Below are positions 40,629 through 47,066 of a stretch of 47,066 nt of DNA, in pieces. A program made the position numbers and the translations under genes. The stretch comes from an uncultured Collinsella sp. (GTDB lineage Bacteria > Actinomycetota > Coriobacteriia > Coriobacteriales > Coriobacteriaceae). The notes below the pieces were generated by a model, which searched no databases, was not told the origin of the DNA, and worked only from the letters and a program-made list of their open reading frames with translations. Numbering within the stretch: the stretch's first letter is position 1; the number at the start of each line of letters is the position of its first letter. The stretch lies in the NCBI GenBank assembly GCA_934675795.1, contig CAKURW010000009.1:1-47066 (forward strand). Reading direction: 5' to 3'.

Positions 40629-41564
40629 CTACAACTCTGTAACCTCAACGCTGTTGTAGATCTCGTCCCAGCGGTCCATGACCAGGTGGCCGGTCTTGGG
40701 ATCCATGGCGTTGAGCTTGCCGCAGGTATTGGCGGTCTTGAGCACCGTGACGTCGTCGGCACCAGCAGCAATGGCATGTGCAAAGCCGGCGATGGTCGAG
40801 TCGCCGGAACCCGTCGCGTTCACAGCCGCAATCGCGGGCGTCTTGGCGCGGAACGCGCGGCCCTCATGGAAGCCCACCGAACCGGCAGCGCCCATCGAAA
40901 CGACAACCCAGGGGATACCGGCAAAACGGTCATCGGCGGCAAGCGCCTCGCGCAGGGCATCGACATCATCGGTCGTAAAGGACGTACCCAGCAGGCCGTT
41001 AATCTCGGTCAGATTGGGCTTTACGAGCTCGGGCTTTGCGTCGGACTCCAGCGCGGCCTCCAGCGATGCACCCGAGGTGTCGAGCAGCACCTTGGCGCCC
41101 GCCTCCTCGGCGATCTTGACGAGCTCGGCATAGTAGCCGGCATCGACGCCACGCGGCAGCGAGCCCGAAAGCGTCACAACGTCCGCCTTCGCTGCAAGCT
41201 CGGCGAACTTGGCCGTAAAGGCCTCGAGCTCGGCCGGGGCGATCTGCGGGCCGCTCTCCAGCAGCTCGGTCTGATTGCCCTCGTGCAGGATATTCAGGCA
41301 AATGCGCGTCTCGCCGGCGATGGGCACAAAGTCGTTCTTGACGCCGTCGGCATCCATAAGCTCGGCCATATAGGCACCCATGTGGCCGCCGAGCAGACCG
41401 GTCGCGAGCACATCGTCGCCCAACTGCAGCAGCACACGGCTCACGTTGAGGCCCTTGCCGCCAGCGGTCTTTTCGGGCGTCACACGGTTAACATCGTCGA
41501 TGATCAGCTTGTCGAGCTGATAGCGCGTATCAATCGACGGGTTCATGGTAACGGTCAGAATCAT
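40629..41564 (-). CDS. lacC: PfkB-family hexose kinase (tagatose-6-phosphate kinase / 1-phosphofructokinase)
   Basis: The 311-residue kinase opens MILTVTMNPSIDTRYQLDKL and has the N-terminal ribokinase motif ETAGGKGLNVSRVLLQLG (about 37). The C-terminal catalytic motif AVNATGSGDSTIAGFAHAIA (about 247) carries the catalytic Asp. Both LacC and FruK look like this. Position in an operon with lacA, lacB and lacX favours tagatose-6-phosphate kinase, giving tagatose-1,6-bisphosphate. The start at 41,564 follows CAGGAG. It is the last gene of the operon, followed by hairpin element A copy 2. Confidence 0.88.
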   Translation of the reverse strand: MILTVTMNPSIDTRYQLDKLIIDDVNRVTPEKTAGGKGLNVSRVLLQLGDDVLATGLLGGHMGAYMAELMDADGVKNDFVPIAGETRICLNILHEGNQTELLESGPQIAPAELEAFTAKFAELAAKADVVTLSGSLPRGVDAGYYAELVKIAEEAGAKVLLDTSGASLEAALESDAKPELVKPNLTEINGLLGTSFTTDDVDALREALAADDRFAGIPWVVVSMGAAGSVGFHEGRAFRAKTPAIAAVNATGSGDSTIAGFAHAIAAGADDVTVLKTANTCGKLNAMDPKTGHLVMDRWDEIYNSVEVTEL

Positions 41565-41617
41565 GTTGAACTCCTGTTCCGGGGCGGCATGACCCGCCCC
41601 AAACATACGATAACTCG

Positions 41618-42499
41618 TTAAAGGATCTCGATCTCAAAGCCGCGGGTGACAGTCTCTCCCGGCTTGGCCACCAGGCAGCCACGCTTGTGCTCCAGGATAT
41701 CGTCCTCGTCGGAGCAGGTGGACAGACCACCCCACGGTTCAACAGCCACAAAGTCGCCCTCGGGCTTGCTCCACACAATCAGGTACGGCATATCGGGGAA
41801 CGTCAGGCGCACGCCCTTGTCCTCGGTTTTCTTGGTCAGCGTAACCACGCGGCTCTCGAGCACGTCGAAGATGGTCTCCGCGAAGTCAAAGAGTTCATGG
41901 GTAAGCGGCAGGTTCTGGCCGATCATGGGGTTCTTGCTGCGATGCTCAACATCAATCAGGCCCGTCGAGGGAACGGCAGTGCAGAGGTCGGTGGCCTCAC
42001 GCTGCTCAAAACGAAGCTCGTAGTCGTCATAGGACTCGCCCTCGTCGAGCGGGCACTTAAAGCCGGGGTGACCGCCCACAAAGAACGGCATGTCCTCGGT
42101 GCCCTCATTGGTCACCTCGTACGACACGGCCACCTTTTCCGAATCGATCGTGTAACGAGCAACGATCTTAAACGGATACGGGTACTGCTCGAGCAACTCG
42201 GCATGGTCGGCAGAGCTTAAGCTCAGCGCAACCATGTTGTCGGTCTGTTCCTCGAGCTTCCACTCCTGCTTGCGCGCAAAGCCGTGGCGGGCGAGCTTTA
42301 CCTCGCGGCCGCCCATGGTCATTGCGTGACCGTCACGAAGGCCGCCGCAGATCGGGAAACAAATGGGTGCCTGACCCGACCAGACCGCCGGATCACCCTG
42401 CCACAGGTACTCACGGCCGTTGGCCGCAATAGAAGTGAACGACCCTCCCGCCGTGCTCAGTGCTACGCGGATAGAACCGTTATCAAGAACAAACTCCAT
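41618..42499 (-). CDS. lacX: Aldose 1-epimerase family protein (LacX-like)
   Basis: The 293-residue beta-sandwich protein resembles LacX, the galactose mutarotase-like protein of lactose operons. Its features are DNGSIRVALSTAGGSFTSI, a YLWQGDPAVWSGQAPICFPICGGLRDG block, GGHPGFKCPLDEGE with a likely catalytic His, and YLIVWSKPEGDFVAVEPWGGLS. It may interconvert sugar or sugar-phosphate anomers. The start at 42,499 follows GGGAAGG. It lies between lacB and lacC, which differs from the lactococcal order where lacX ends the operon. Confidence 0.87.
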   Translation of the reverse strand: MEFVLDNGSIRVALSTAGGSFTSIAANGREYLWQGDPAVWSGQAPICFPICGGLRDGHAMTMGGREVKLARHGFARKQEWKLEEQTDNMVALSLSSADHAELLEQYPYPFKIVARYTIDSEKVAVSYEVTNEGTEDMPFFVGGHPGFKCPLDEGESYDDYELRFEQREATDLCTAVPSTGLIDVEHRSKNPMIGQNLPLTHELFDFAETIFDVLESRVVTLTKKTEDKGVRLTFPDMPYLIVWSKPEGDFVAVEPWGGLSTCSDEDDILEHKRGCLVAKPGETVTRGFEIEIL

Positions 42500-42618
42500 A
42501 GGAGCCTTCCCTTTCTTACGACAGCCCGCCAAGTCAATAGGGCTGATAGAAAACCGGCCCGCGCCCCATCACAGAAACGCGAGCCGTCAACGGACTAGTT
42601 AATTACGCCGGATACCCG

Positions 42619-43143
42619 CTAGTCATGGTATTCGCCGCGGTCCCACTTCTCCAGGAACTCGTCAAAGAAGTGCGGGTCGGCCTGAGCCTCGGCGTCGGCC
42701 TTATTGCAGGCATCGATCTTGGCAATCAGGGCATCGTGCTCGGGAGTCTTGTCGTAGGGCTCTTCCAGGAAGGCAAGCATGATGTCGGCCATCAGGAACT
42801 CGCCGGTAATCTTGCCGCCAAAGCCCACGATGTTGGCGTTAAGCTCGCGACGGGCATACAGGGCAGAGGTCATGTCGCGGACCAGTGCGCAGCGGGCGCC
42901 GGGAACCTTGTTGACGGCGTTGGTGATGCCGATGCCGGTGCCGCACAGGGCCACGCCAAAGTCGGCCTTGCCGCTGGCAACAGCCTCGCCCACGGCCTTA
43001 CCGTAGATGGGATAGTGCGTACGGGTGTGGCTGTAGGTGCCGCAGTCGAGCACCTTGTAGCCAGCCTGCTCCAGGCGGTCGGCCAGATAGATCTTCTCGT
43101 CCGTAACGATATGGTCGCAACCGATTGCGATGGTCTTCTTCAT
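42619..43143 (-). CDS. lacB: Galactose-6-phosphate isomerase subunit LacB
   Basis: The 174-residue subunit pairs with LacA to convert galactose-6-phosphate to tagatose-6-phosphate. It has the RpiB/LacAB opening [34 protein letters not shown], the catalytic-Cys loop [46 protein letters not shown] and the LacB-specific ending [19 protein letters not shown]. The start follows GAAAGGA. It lies 63 bases after lacA in the same operon. Confidence 0.96.
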   Translation of the reverse strand: MKKTIAIGCDHIVTDEKIYLADRLEQAGYKVLDCGTYSHTRTHYPIYGKAVGEAVASGKADFGVALCGTGIGITNAVNKVPGARCALVRDMTSALYARRELNANIVGFGGKITGEFLMADIMLAFLEEPYDKTPEHDALIAKIDACNKADAEAQADPHFFDEFLEKWDRGEYHD

Positions 43144-43206
43144 CAGAACGTCCTTTCGTCTGAATTCACAAGTTGAGGTAGAAGTTCGAGTTCTCGGTGG
43201 CTCTCG

Positions 43207-43635
43207 TTAGGCCATCTTGTTGAGCATGTCGACACGGATCTGGTGACGGCCGCCGGCGTACTGGGCGCGCAGGAACTCGCGGGCGATCTTCTTGGCGACC
43301 TCGGTGCCCACAACGCCCGGGCCCATGGTGACCATGCGCGAGCCGTTGTGCTCGCGGGTCATGTAAGCGGAACGCTCATCGGAAATGTTGGCGACAACCA
43401 TGCCCTTGATCTTGACGGCGGCCATATAGGAGCCGACGCCGTACTTATCGAATGCAAAGCCCTGGGAATCCTTGTGCTCCAGCAGGTCCTTGGCAACGGC
43501 GGTGGCGGAATCGACAAAGTCCGCGGCAGGGGTCTCGGAATAGTCGACGACCTCGTGACCGTCGGCGATGAGCATCTCCTTGATGGACTCCTTCATCGAC
43601 ATACCGTCGGCATCGGAAGCGATTACAACCCTCAT
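43207..43635 (-). CDS. lacA: Galactose-6-phosphate isomerase subunit LacA
   Basis: The 142-residue partner of LacB has the shared fold, seen in VVIASDADGMSMKESIKEML, DKYGVGSYMAAVKIKGMVVANISDERSAYMTREHN and MGPGVVGTEVAKKIAREFL. It lacks the catalytic Cys loop of LacB, as expected for LacA. It is the first gene of lacA-lacB-lacX-lacC, with a perfect AAGGAGG ribosome site. TGTTCA/TGAACA inverted repeats lie about 95-125 bases upstream. Confidence 0.95.
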   Translation of the reverse strand: MRVVIASDADGMSMKESIKEMLIADGHEVVDYSETPAADFVDSATAVAKDLLEHKDSQGFAFDKYGVGSYMAAVKIKGMVVANISDERSAYMTREHNGSRMVTMGPGVVGTEVAKKIAREFLRAQYAGGRHQIRVDMLNKMA

Positions 43636-43729
43636 GACATCCTCCTTGAGAGATACGCAGGTGCGTAGTTTCTGTTTGGAAGTGTTGAATCGCGTTCAGG
43701 TCCGGGCATCTGAATGTGCGGTTCTTCAC

Positions 43730-43760
43730 TGTTCATGTTAATTTGAACATATTCGAACAT
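43730..43760. promoter_or_regulatory. TGTTCA/TGAACA operator-like repeats before lacA
   Basis: TGTTCA-N8-TGAACA (43,730-43,749) is followed by a further GAACAT half (43,755-43,760). TGAACA also occurs in the PTS IIA promoter region (45,882). Co-control by a LacR-type regulator is possible. Confidence 0.45.
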
Positions 43761-43876
43761 GGACTGCAACAATTATTTGTTTATCTTTGTTCTTTTTTGA
43801 GCAACTACCGTTCGCGGATGATATTTGACCGCTTGCGTTCGAGGAAGGCTCGACCTGCCACGTATTCAACAAACGA

Positions 43877-43910
43877 AAAGGGCGGCCGAGAACGCATCTC
43901 GGCCGCCCGT
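43877..43910 (-). terminator. Terminator of the 337-aa membrane protein gene
   Basis: GGGCGGCCGAGA pairs with TCTCGGCCGCCC. Read on the minus strand it is followed by TTTTCGTTT. Confidence 0.85.
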
Positions 43911-43944
43911 CGGCGGTATGCCTTAGCAAATACAGCTGCTTTAG

Positions 43945-44958
43945 CTACTCGGACTGCCTGCCCTTTTTGGCGTGCTTGGACGGAGCGCTCAGAAAGCGGC
44001 CGGACAAATAGTTCGCCGGGCCCGAAATATCGATCCCCAGCAGTGTGTGCCCCAGCCACAAAAACGCCGCGAGCACCAGCAAGGGGATAACGCACGAAGT
44101 CACGATCATCACAATGACGCCTTCGATGAGGTCGGTCACCTGTTGCACGATCTCGTCGGTCATCTGCTTGGCCCCGCTGGTCACCGACGTGACGAGGCCC
44201 GAGGCACCGTCGGCAAGTTGCTCAAGCACGTTCTTGGACTCTGTGGCCTCAGACTTTTTCTTGCTTGTTTTTGAGCTATCGCCATCTGCCGCATCCGCAG
44301 CGTCGGTCGCCTTTTGTTCGGCCTGCTCGATACTTACACGATATGTCTCGTCAACCTTCTGCGACACCCATACACTCGCGGGTACCAACGCCATGCCGAT
44401 CACGGCAACCACCAGCACGCGCGTCGCCACGCGCCGCAAGACGGCGCTCGTGCTCCAGCGCCCGTGAATGCCAAGTGAGACTGCAAAGAGCACCAGCGCA
44501 AACGGGATTAGGATACCCAGACCCACCGACCACAAAATGGTCAGCAGATATTTCTCGAGATAGAGTACAGCGAGCACGATCCCTAGGTTGCCCGAAAGCT
44601 GCGCGAGCTGCTCGGCGACCGGCGTTCCCGTATCGCCCGGCAGCGCCGTGATACCTGCAGATAGGGCAACGCACGAGGTCGTGAGCGCCAAAACGTTGCC
44701 CTTCTTTTGATCGATAACCTCGATGGTGGAGTCCCATGTCTTGGTATCGGCAAAATGCGGGCGTGCGACAAAGCCCGACAGGAGCGCCATCACCACAAGG
44801 GCGACGATGATACCGATCTGCAGTTTTTTGTTTGCACACACGATATCGGACAGGCTCGGCTGCAGCTCAACCACTGTCGTAGACTCGGTAATCTGGACAG
44901 GGCGTCCATGATCCATCGCGTGCGCGTCTCTCTTTTGCATCAATCCGTTGTCCGGCAT
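43945..44958 (-). CDS. Membrane protein of unknown function (337 aa)
   Basis: A short cytoplasmic N-terminus leads to a helix (LQIGIIVALVVMALLSGFVA), an outer loop, further helices (LGIVLAVLYLEKYLLTILWSVGLGILIPFALVLFAVSLGI and VLVVAVIGMALVPASVWVS), and an Ala/Lys/Asp/Ser-rich stretch (about 215-245). Two more helices near 275-310 and a basic tail (SAPSKHAKKGRQSE) follow. No catalytic motif was seen. The start follows GAGGAGG. It lies between lac genes and a PTS gene but is flanked by its own terminator, so a link with lactose uptake is not shown. Confidence 0.75.
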   Translation of the reverse strand: MPDNGLMQKRDAHAMDHGRPVQITESTTVVELQPSLSDIVCANKKLQIGIIVALVVMALLSGFVARPHFADTKTWDSTIEVIDQKKGNVLALTTSCVALSAGITALPGDTGTPVAEQLAQLSGNLGIVLAVLYLEKYLLTILWSVGLGILIPFALVLFAVSLGIHGRWSTSAVLRRVATRVLVVAVIGMALVPASVWVSQKVDETYRVSIEQAEQKATDAADAADGDSSKTSKKKSEATESKNVLEQLADGASGLVTSVTSGAKQMTDEIVQQVTDLIEGVIVMIVTSCVIPLLVLAAFLWLGHTLLGIDISGPANYLSGRFLSAPSKHAKKGRQSE

Positions 44959-45060
44959 TTGGATACCTCCTCATTCCGGCCTGTATTGCGGATGGAAGTA
45001 TACCCATCCAGCAAAAAACCGAACAGGAGGACGCGCCACGGGCGGCCACATGACCCACCT

Positions 45061-45220
45061 GCCACGAAATTGGCCCATTTACTACGTTTGACCGCCTATC
45101 CCCGACCATGCCATATGGCGCAAAAACAAAACTACAGGTAAAACGCTTGTGATTTTTCTTAAAACGCGGGTATGGTCGGGGGTTTCGACTTAAACGTAGT
45201 AGATAGGCCAGTTTCGTGGC
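45061..45220. repeat. 160-bp fold-back element with 52-bp inverted arms
   Basis: The arm at 45,061-45,112 (GCCACGAAATTGGCCCATTT...) mirrors 45,169-45,220 (ending TAGGCCAGTTTCGTGGC) with scattered differences, several of which would be G-U pairs in a plus-strand RNA. The 56-base centre is AT-rich. No transposase or ORF is present. The gap 44,959-45,375 contains this element and the IIA terminator only. Confidence 0.75.
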
Positions 45221-45314
45221 GAGCGCTGCCAACTGATTCCCCGGGGACGAAGGAAAACGGATAATTTTGGACTATCGGTCCCTATTTCACCGCAACATAG
45301 ATGAGAGGAACAGA

Positions 45315-45347
45315 AAAGCCCTGCTGCAAAACTGCGGCAGGGCTTTT
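45315..45347 (-). terminator. Terminator of the PTS IIA gene
   Basis: AAAAGCCCTGC pairs with GCAGGGCTTTT around a small GC/AAAA/GC centre, about 30 bases beyond the gene's stop on the minus strand. Confidence 0.85.
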
Positions 45348-45375
45348 GGAAGGGAACTGAGTTGCGCAAAAAGGG

Positions 45376-45714
45376 TTAGGCGAGCTTGGCCTCGAGCTCG
45401 GCGATGCGCTTGTAGGCATCGATGGTAAAGCGGGTCTGCTTCTCCAGGATCATAGTGGTCATGAGAGTGTCCTGAGCGTGAGCCATGATGAAGGTCATCT
45501 CCATCTCGCCACCGCCGGCCTCCTGCGAAAGCAGTTTGGTCTGCGTGTCGTGGGCACCGATGAGCGCATCGCTGCCATCCTTGTGCAGCTGTTCGGCCTT
45601 CTCAAAGTCACCCTCGCGAGCAGCATCGAGCGCTGCAAGCAGATCGGTCTGGGCGTCACCTGCGTATGCGACGATCTCGAATCCAACCATCGAGATTTCT
45701 TCTTTGGTTGCCAT
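45376..45714 (-). CDS. lacF: PTS lactose/cellobiose-family IIA component
   Basis: The 112-residue three-helix protein carries phosphate from HPr to the IIB domain. The phosphorylated His lies in FIMAHAQDTLMTTM (about 79), preceded by the helices EISMVGFEIVAYAGDAQTDLLAALDAA and FEKAEQLHKDGSDALIGAHDTQTKLL. Nearby lacAB and lacC suggest lactose or galactoside uptake, though LacF and CelC-type IIA cannot be told apart here. The start follows GAAAGGA. The IIB and IIC genes are not in the window. Confidence 0.9.
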   Translation of the reverse strand: MATKEEISMVGFEIVAYAGDAQTDLLAALDAAREGDFEKAEQLHKDGSDALIGAHDTQTKLLSQEAGGGEMEMTFIMAHAQDTLMTTMILEKQTRFTIDAYKRIAELEAKLA

Positions 45715-45839
45715 ATTGCGTTCCTTTCACATATGAACCAATGGAGAGCATCGCGTCCGGGCATACGCGCTGCGTTGTGTATGACAGAAACAATAACATT
45801 CAAACAAAAAAGAACAGCTCAAAACGTAATTTCGAGCTA

Positions 45840-45887
45840 TGAACGGTCACTTTTCGCCCGTGAACGGTTTTTAAACCAATCTGAACA
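45840..45887. promoter_or_regulatory. Repeated TGAACGG/TGAACA sites before the IIA gene
   Basis: TGAACGG occurs at 45,840 and 45,861 (21 bases apart), and TGAACA at 45,882, within the 214-base promoter region. The complement ACCGTTCA also occurs at 47,046, upstream of the LacI gene. They may be sites for that LacI protein or for a LacR-type regulator. Confidence 0.35.
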
Positions 45888-45928
45888 ATATCAAACACAA
45901 TTATCGGCAACCCAAACAGGACCGCACC

Positions 45929-46933
45929 CTAACACAAATCGCGCACCGTATCGCCCTCGACGAGCACACCGGGGATCAGCATGTGCTCCACGCCAGACGC
46001 ACCCCCATCAGCGCCGGCAATCTTGTCGACCGCCCACATGCCGACGCGCTTGTTGTTAAAGCGCACCGTGGTCAGACGACGATCGGGCACGATCTCGCCC
46101 AGGCTGTCGTCAACGCCCACCACGCTCACGTCCTCGGGCACGCGCTTTCCGCGCGACTCGAGCCCGCGAATGCAGCCGTAGGCCATAGCGTCGTTGGAGG
46201 CATAGATGGCAGTACAGGTCGGATCATCCGCCAGAGCCTGGCCTGCGGCATATCCGCTCTGTGCCGTCCAGTCGCCGCGCACGAGCTGCGGGGGCTCAAT
46301 GCCATGCGCGCGCAATGTCTCGCGCCAGCCTTCCTCGCGCCGCATGCCCGAAAGCGAGCGCTCGGGGCATGAGATAAAGTGCACAGTCTTGTGCCCCCGC
46401 CCCAGCAAGTACTCGACAACTTGACGCGAGCAATCGAACTGGTCGTTATCGACCGTTGAACAGAGCGGGTGCTCCAGCATGGTAACGAGCACCGTCTGCA
46501 TACCGGGCAGCGGCTCAAAAGTGCCAAAGTCTGCCGGCATGCGGTTCATGATCACGACCATACCGTCTACCGGCAGCGCGCTCATGCGTGACGATGCGCT
46601 CTCGAGGGTATACGGATGCCCGTCTACTTTAGTGAGGGTGATGGCATAGCCATGTTTGTCGGCCGCGGCGGCAAAGCCCTCCATACGGTCGAGGTTGCCG
46701 GTACCGGTAATGTTGAACATGGCGACGCCGACGGTCTTAAACCTGCCACGGCGCAGCGATCGACCGGCAAAATTGGGGCGATACCCCAGCTCGCGCATGG
46801 CGGCACGCACGCGTTCCTTGGTCTCGGGGCGCACGCTGGGCGAATCGTGCACGGTGCGCGAGACCGTCTGCTCCGAGACGCCCGCGAGGCGCGCTACGTC
46901 TTTGACGGATACCGATATTTTAACAGCGGCCAT
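45929..46933 (-). CDS. LacI-family transcriptional regulator
   Basis: The 334-residue repressor has the helix-turn-helix VSVKDVARLAGVSEQTVSRTVHDSPSVRPETKERV. A sugar-sensing core follows with VGVAMFNITGTGNLDRMEGF, STVDNDQFDCSRQVVEYLL, AIYASNDAMAYGC and VSVVGVDDSLGEIVPDRRLTTVRF. It resembles the LacI protein at 34,564 in layout and in the VPEDVSVVGVDDSL block, so the two are paralogues. It probably controls the PTS IIA gene that follows on the same strand after 214 bases, and possibly itself. The start at 46,933 has AGAAAGA upstream. Confidence 0.9.
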   Translation of the reverse strand: MAAVKISVSVKDVARLAGVSEQTVSRTVHDSPSVRPETKERVRAAMRELGYRPNFAGRSLRRGRFKTVGVAMFNITGTGNLDRMEGFAAAADKHGYAITLTKVDGHPYTLESASSRMSALPVDGMVVIMNRMPADFGTFEPLPGMQTVLVTMLEHPLCSTVDNDQFDCSRQVVEYLLGRGHKTVHFISCPERSLSGMRREEGWRETLRAHGIEPPQLVRGDWTAQSGYAAGQALADDPTCTAIYASNDAMAYGCIRGLESRGKRVPEDVSVVGVDDSLGEIVPDRRLTTVRFNNKRVGMWAVDKIAGADGGASGVEHMLIPGVLVEGDTVRDLC

Positions 46934-47066
46934 AGATTGATCTTTCTATGTCAGCGATGCCATTGGTGGCACCCTGCGCATTCAAATGAAACGCCTTCAA
47001 GTATATCCAACGCCTCCCCCACCATACGCTCACCACCCAAAACCTACCGTTCACCGACATTTTTGC

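Noticed and set aside
44867..45232. 121-codon minus-strand frame through the fold-back element
   Set aside because: It overlaps the membrane protein's start, lacks a ribosome site and reads through inverted-repeat DNA. Its similarity to the opposite-strand translation is explained by the palindrome.

Overview
The window looks like a chromosomal segment of a gut actinobacterium of the Coriobacteriia, most likely Collinsella. This is inferred from the GC-rich codon use, the strong AGGAGG-type ribosome sites, the agmatine deiminase genes, the membrane-anchored LuxR regulators, the lactose/tagatose-6-phosphate genes and many small palindromic intergenic repeats. No tRNA, rRNA, CRISPR array or replication origin was seen.

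Layout. 1-3,400: a class I DAHP synthase, a GNAT acetyltransferase, and the wreck of a helix-hairpin-helix protein kinase. 3,575-5,021: a complete IS3-family insertion sequence with a -1 frameshift, sitting in a terminator hairpin. 5,070-20,000: agmatine metabolism. It has two agmatine deiminases, two APC-type agmatine/putrescine exchangers and a putrescine carbamoyltransferase, but no carbamate kinase. Between them lie LuxR regulators (one soluble, two with N-terminal membrane domains), a MATE pump, a YtcJ-like amidohydrolase and an AAA/DUF4143 ATPase. 21,119-25,827: a less GC-rich cassette bracketed by ~125-bp direct repeats that duplicate the 3' end of the preceding luxR gene. It encodes a regulator built as membrane-HTH-membrane-HTH, an ABC permease-ATPase fusion and a small secreted cysteine-containing protein. 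26,060-30,180: a Bce-like ABC exporter pair and a NUDIX-Vsr fusion protein.

30,980-46,930: sugar metabolism. A GatY/KbaY-like aldolase diverges from a DeoR regulator. Then come a flavodiiron protein, a LacI regulator diverging from galK-galT, a second AAA/DUF4143 ATPase, the operon lacA-lacB-lacX-lacC, a membrane protein of unknown role, a lactose-type PTS IIA and another LacI regulator. LacAB, LacC and the aldolase together give a tagatose-6-phosphate route beside the Leloir route. The PTS IIB/IIC subunits and the phospho-beta-galactosidase are not in the window.

The intergenic DNA is unusually rich in structure. Several repeat families recur: a CCTGCC element linked to GC-rich hairpins, a 121-bp palindrome, TCTCAATCTGTAACA inverted repeats, CCACCACAA hairpins, and a family of nested hairpins whose arms differ between copies but still pair. 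The last is a candidate structured RNA. The strongest leads are the 21-26 kb cassette, the NUDIX-Vsr fusion, the covarying hairpins and the three tandem repeats found before each AAA/DUF4143 gene.
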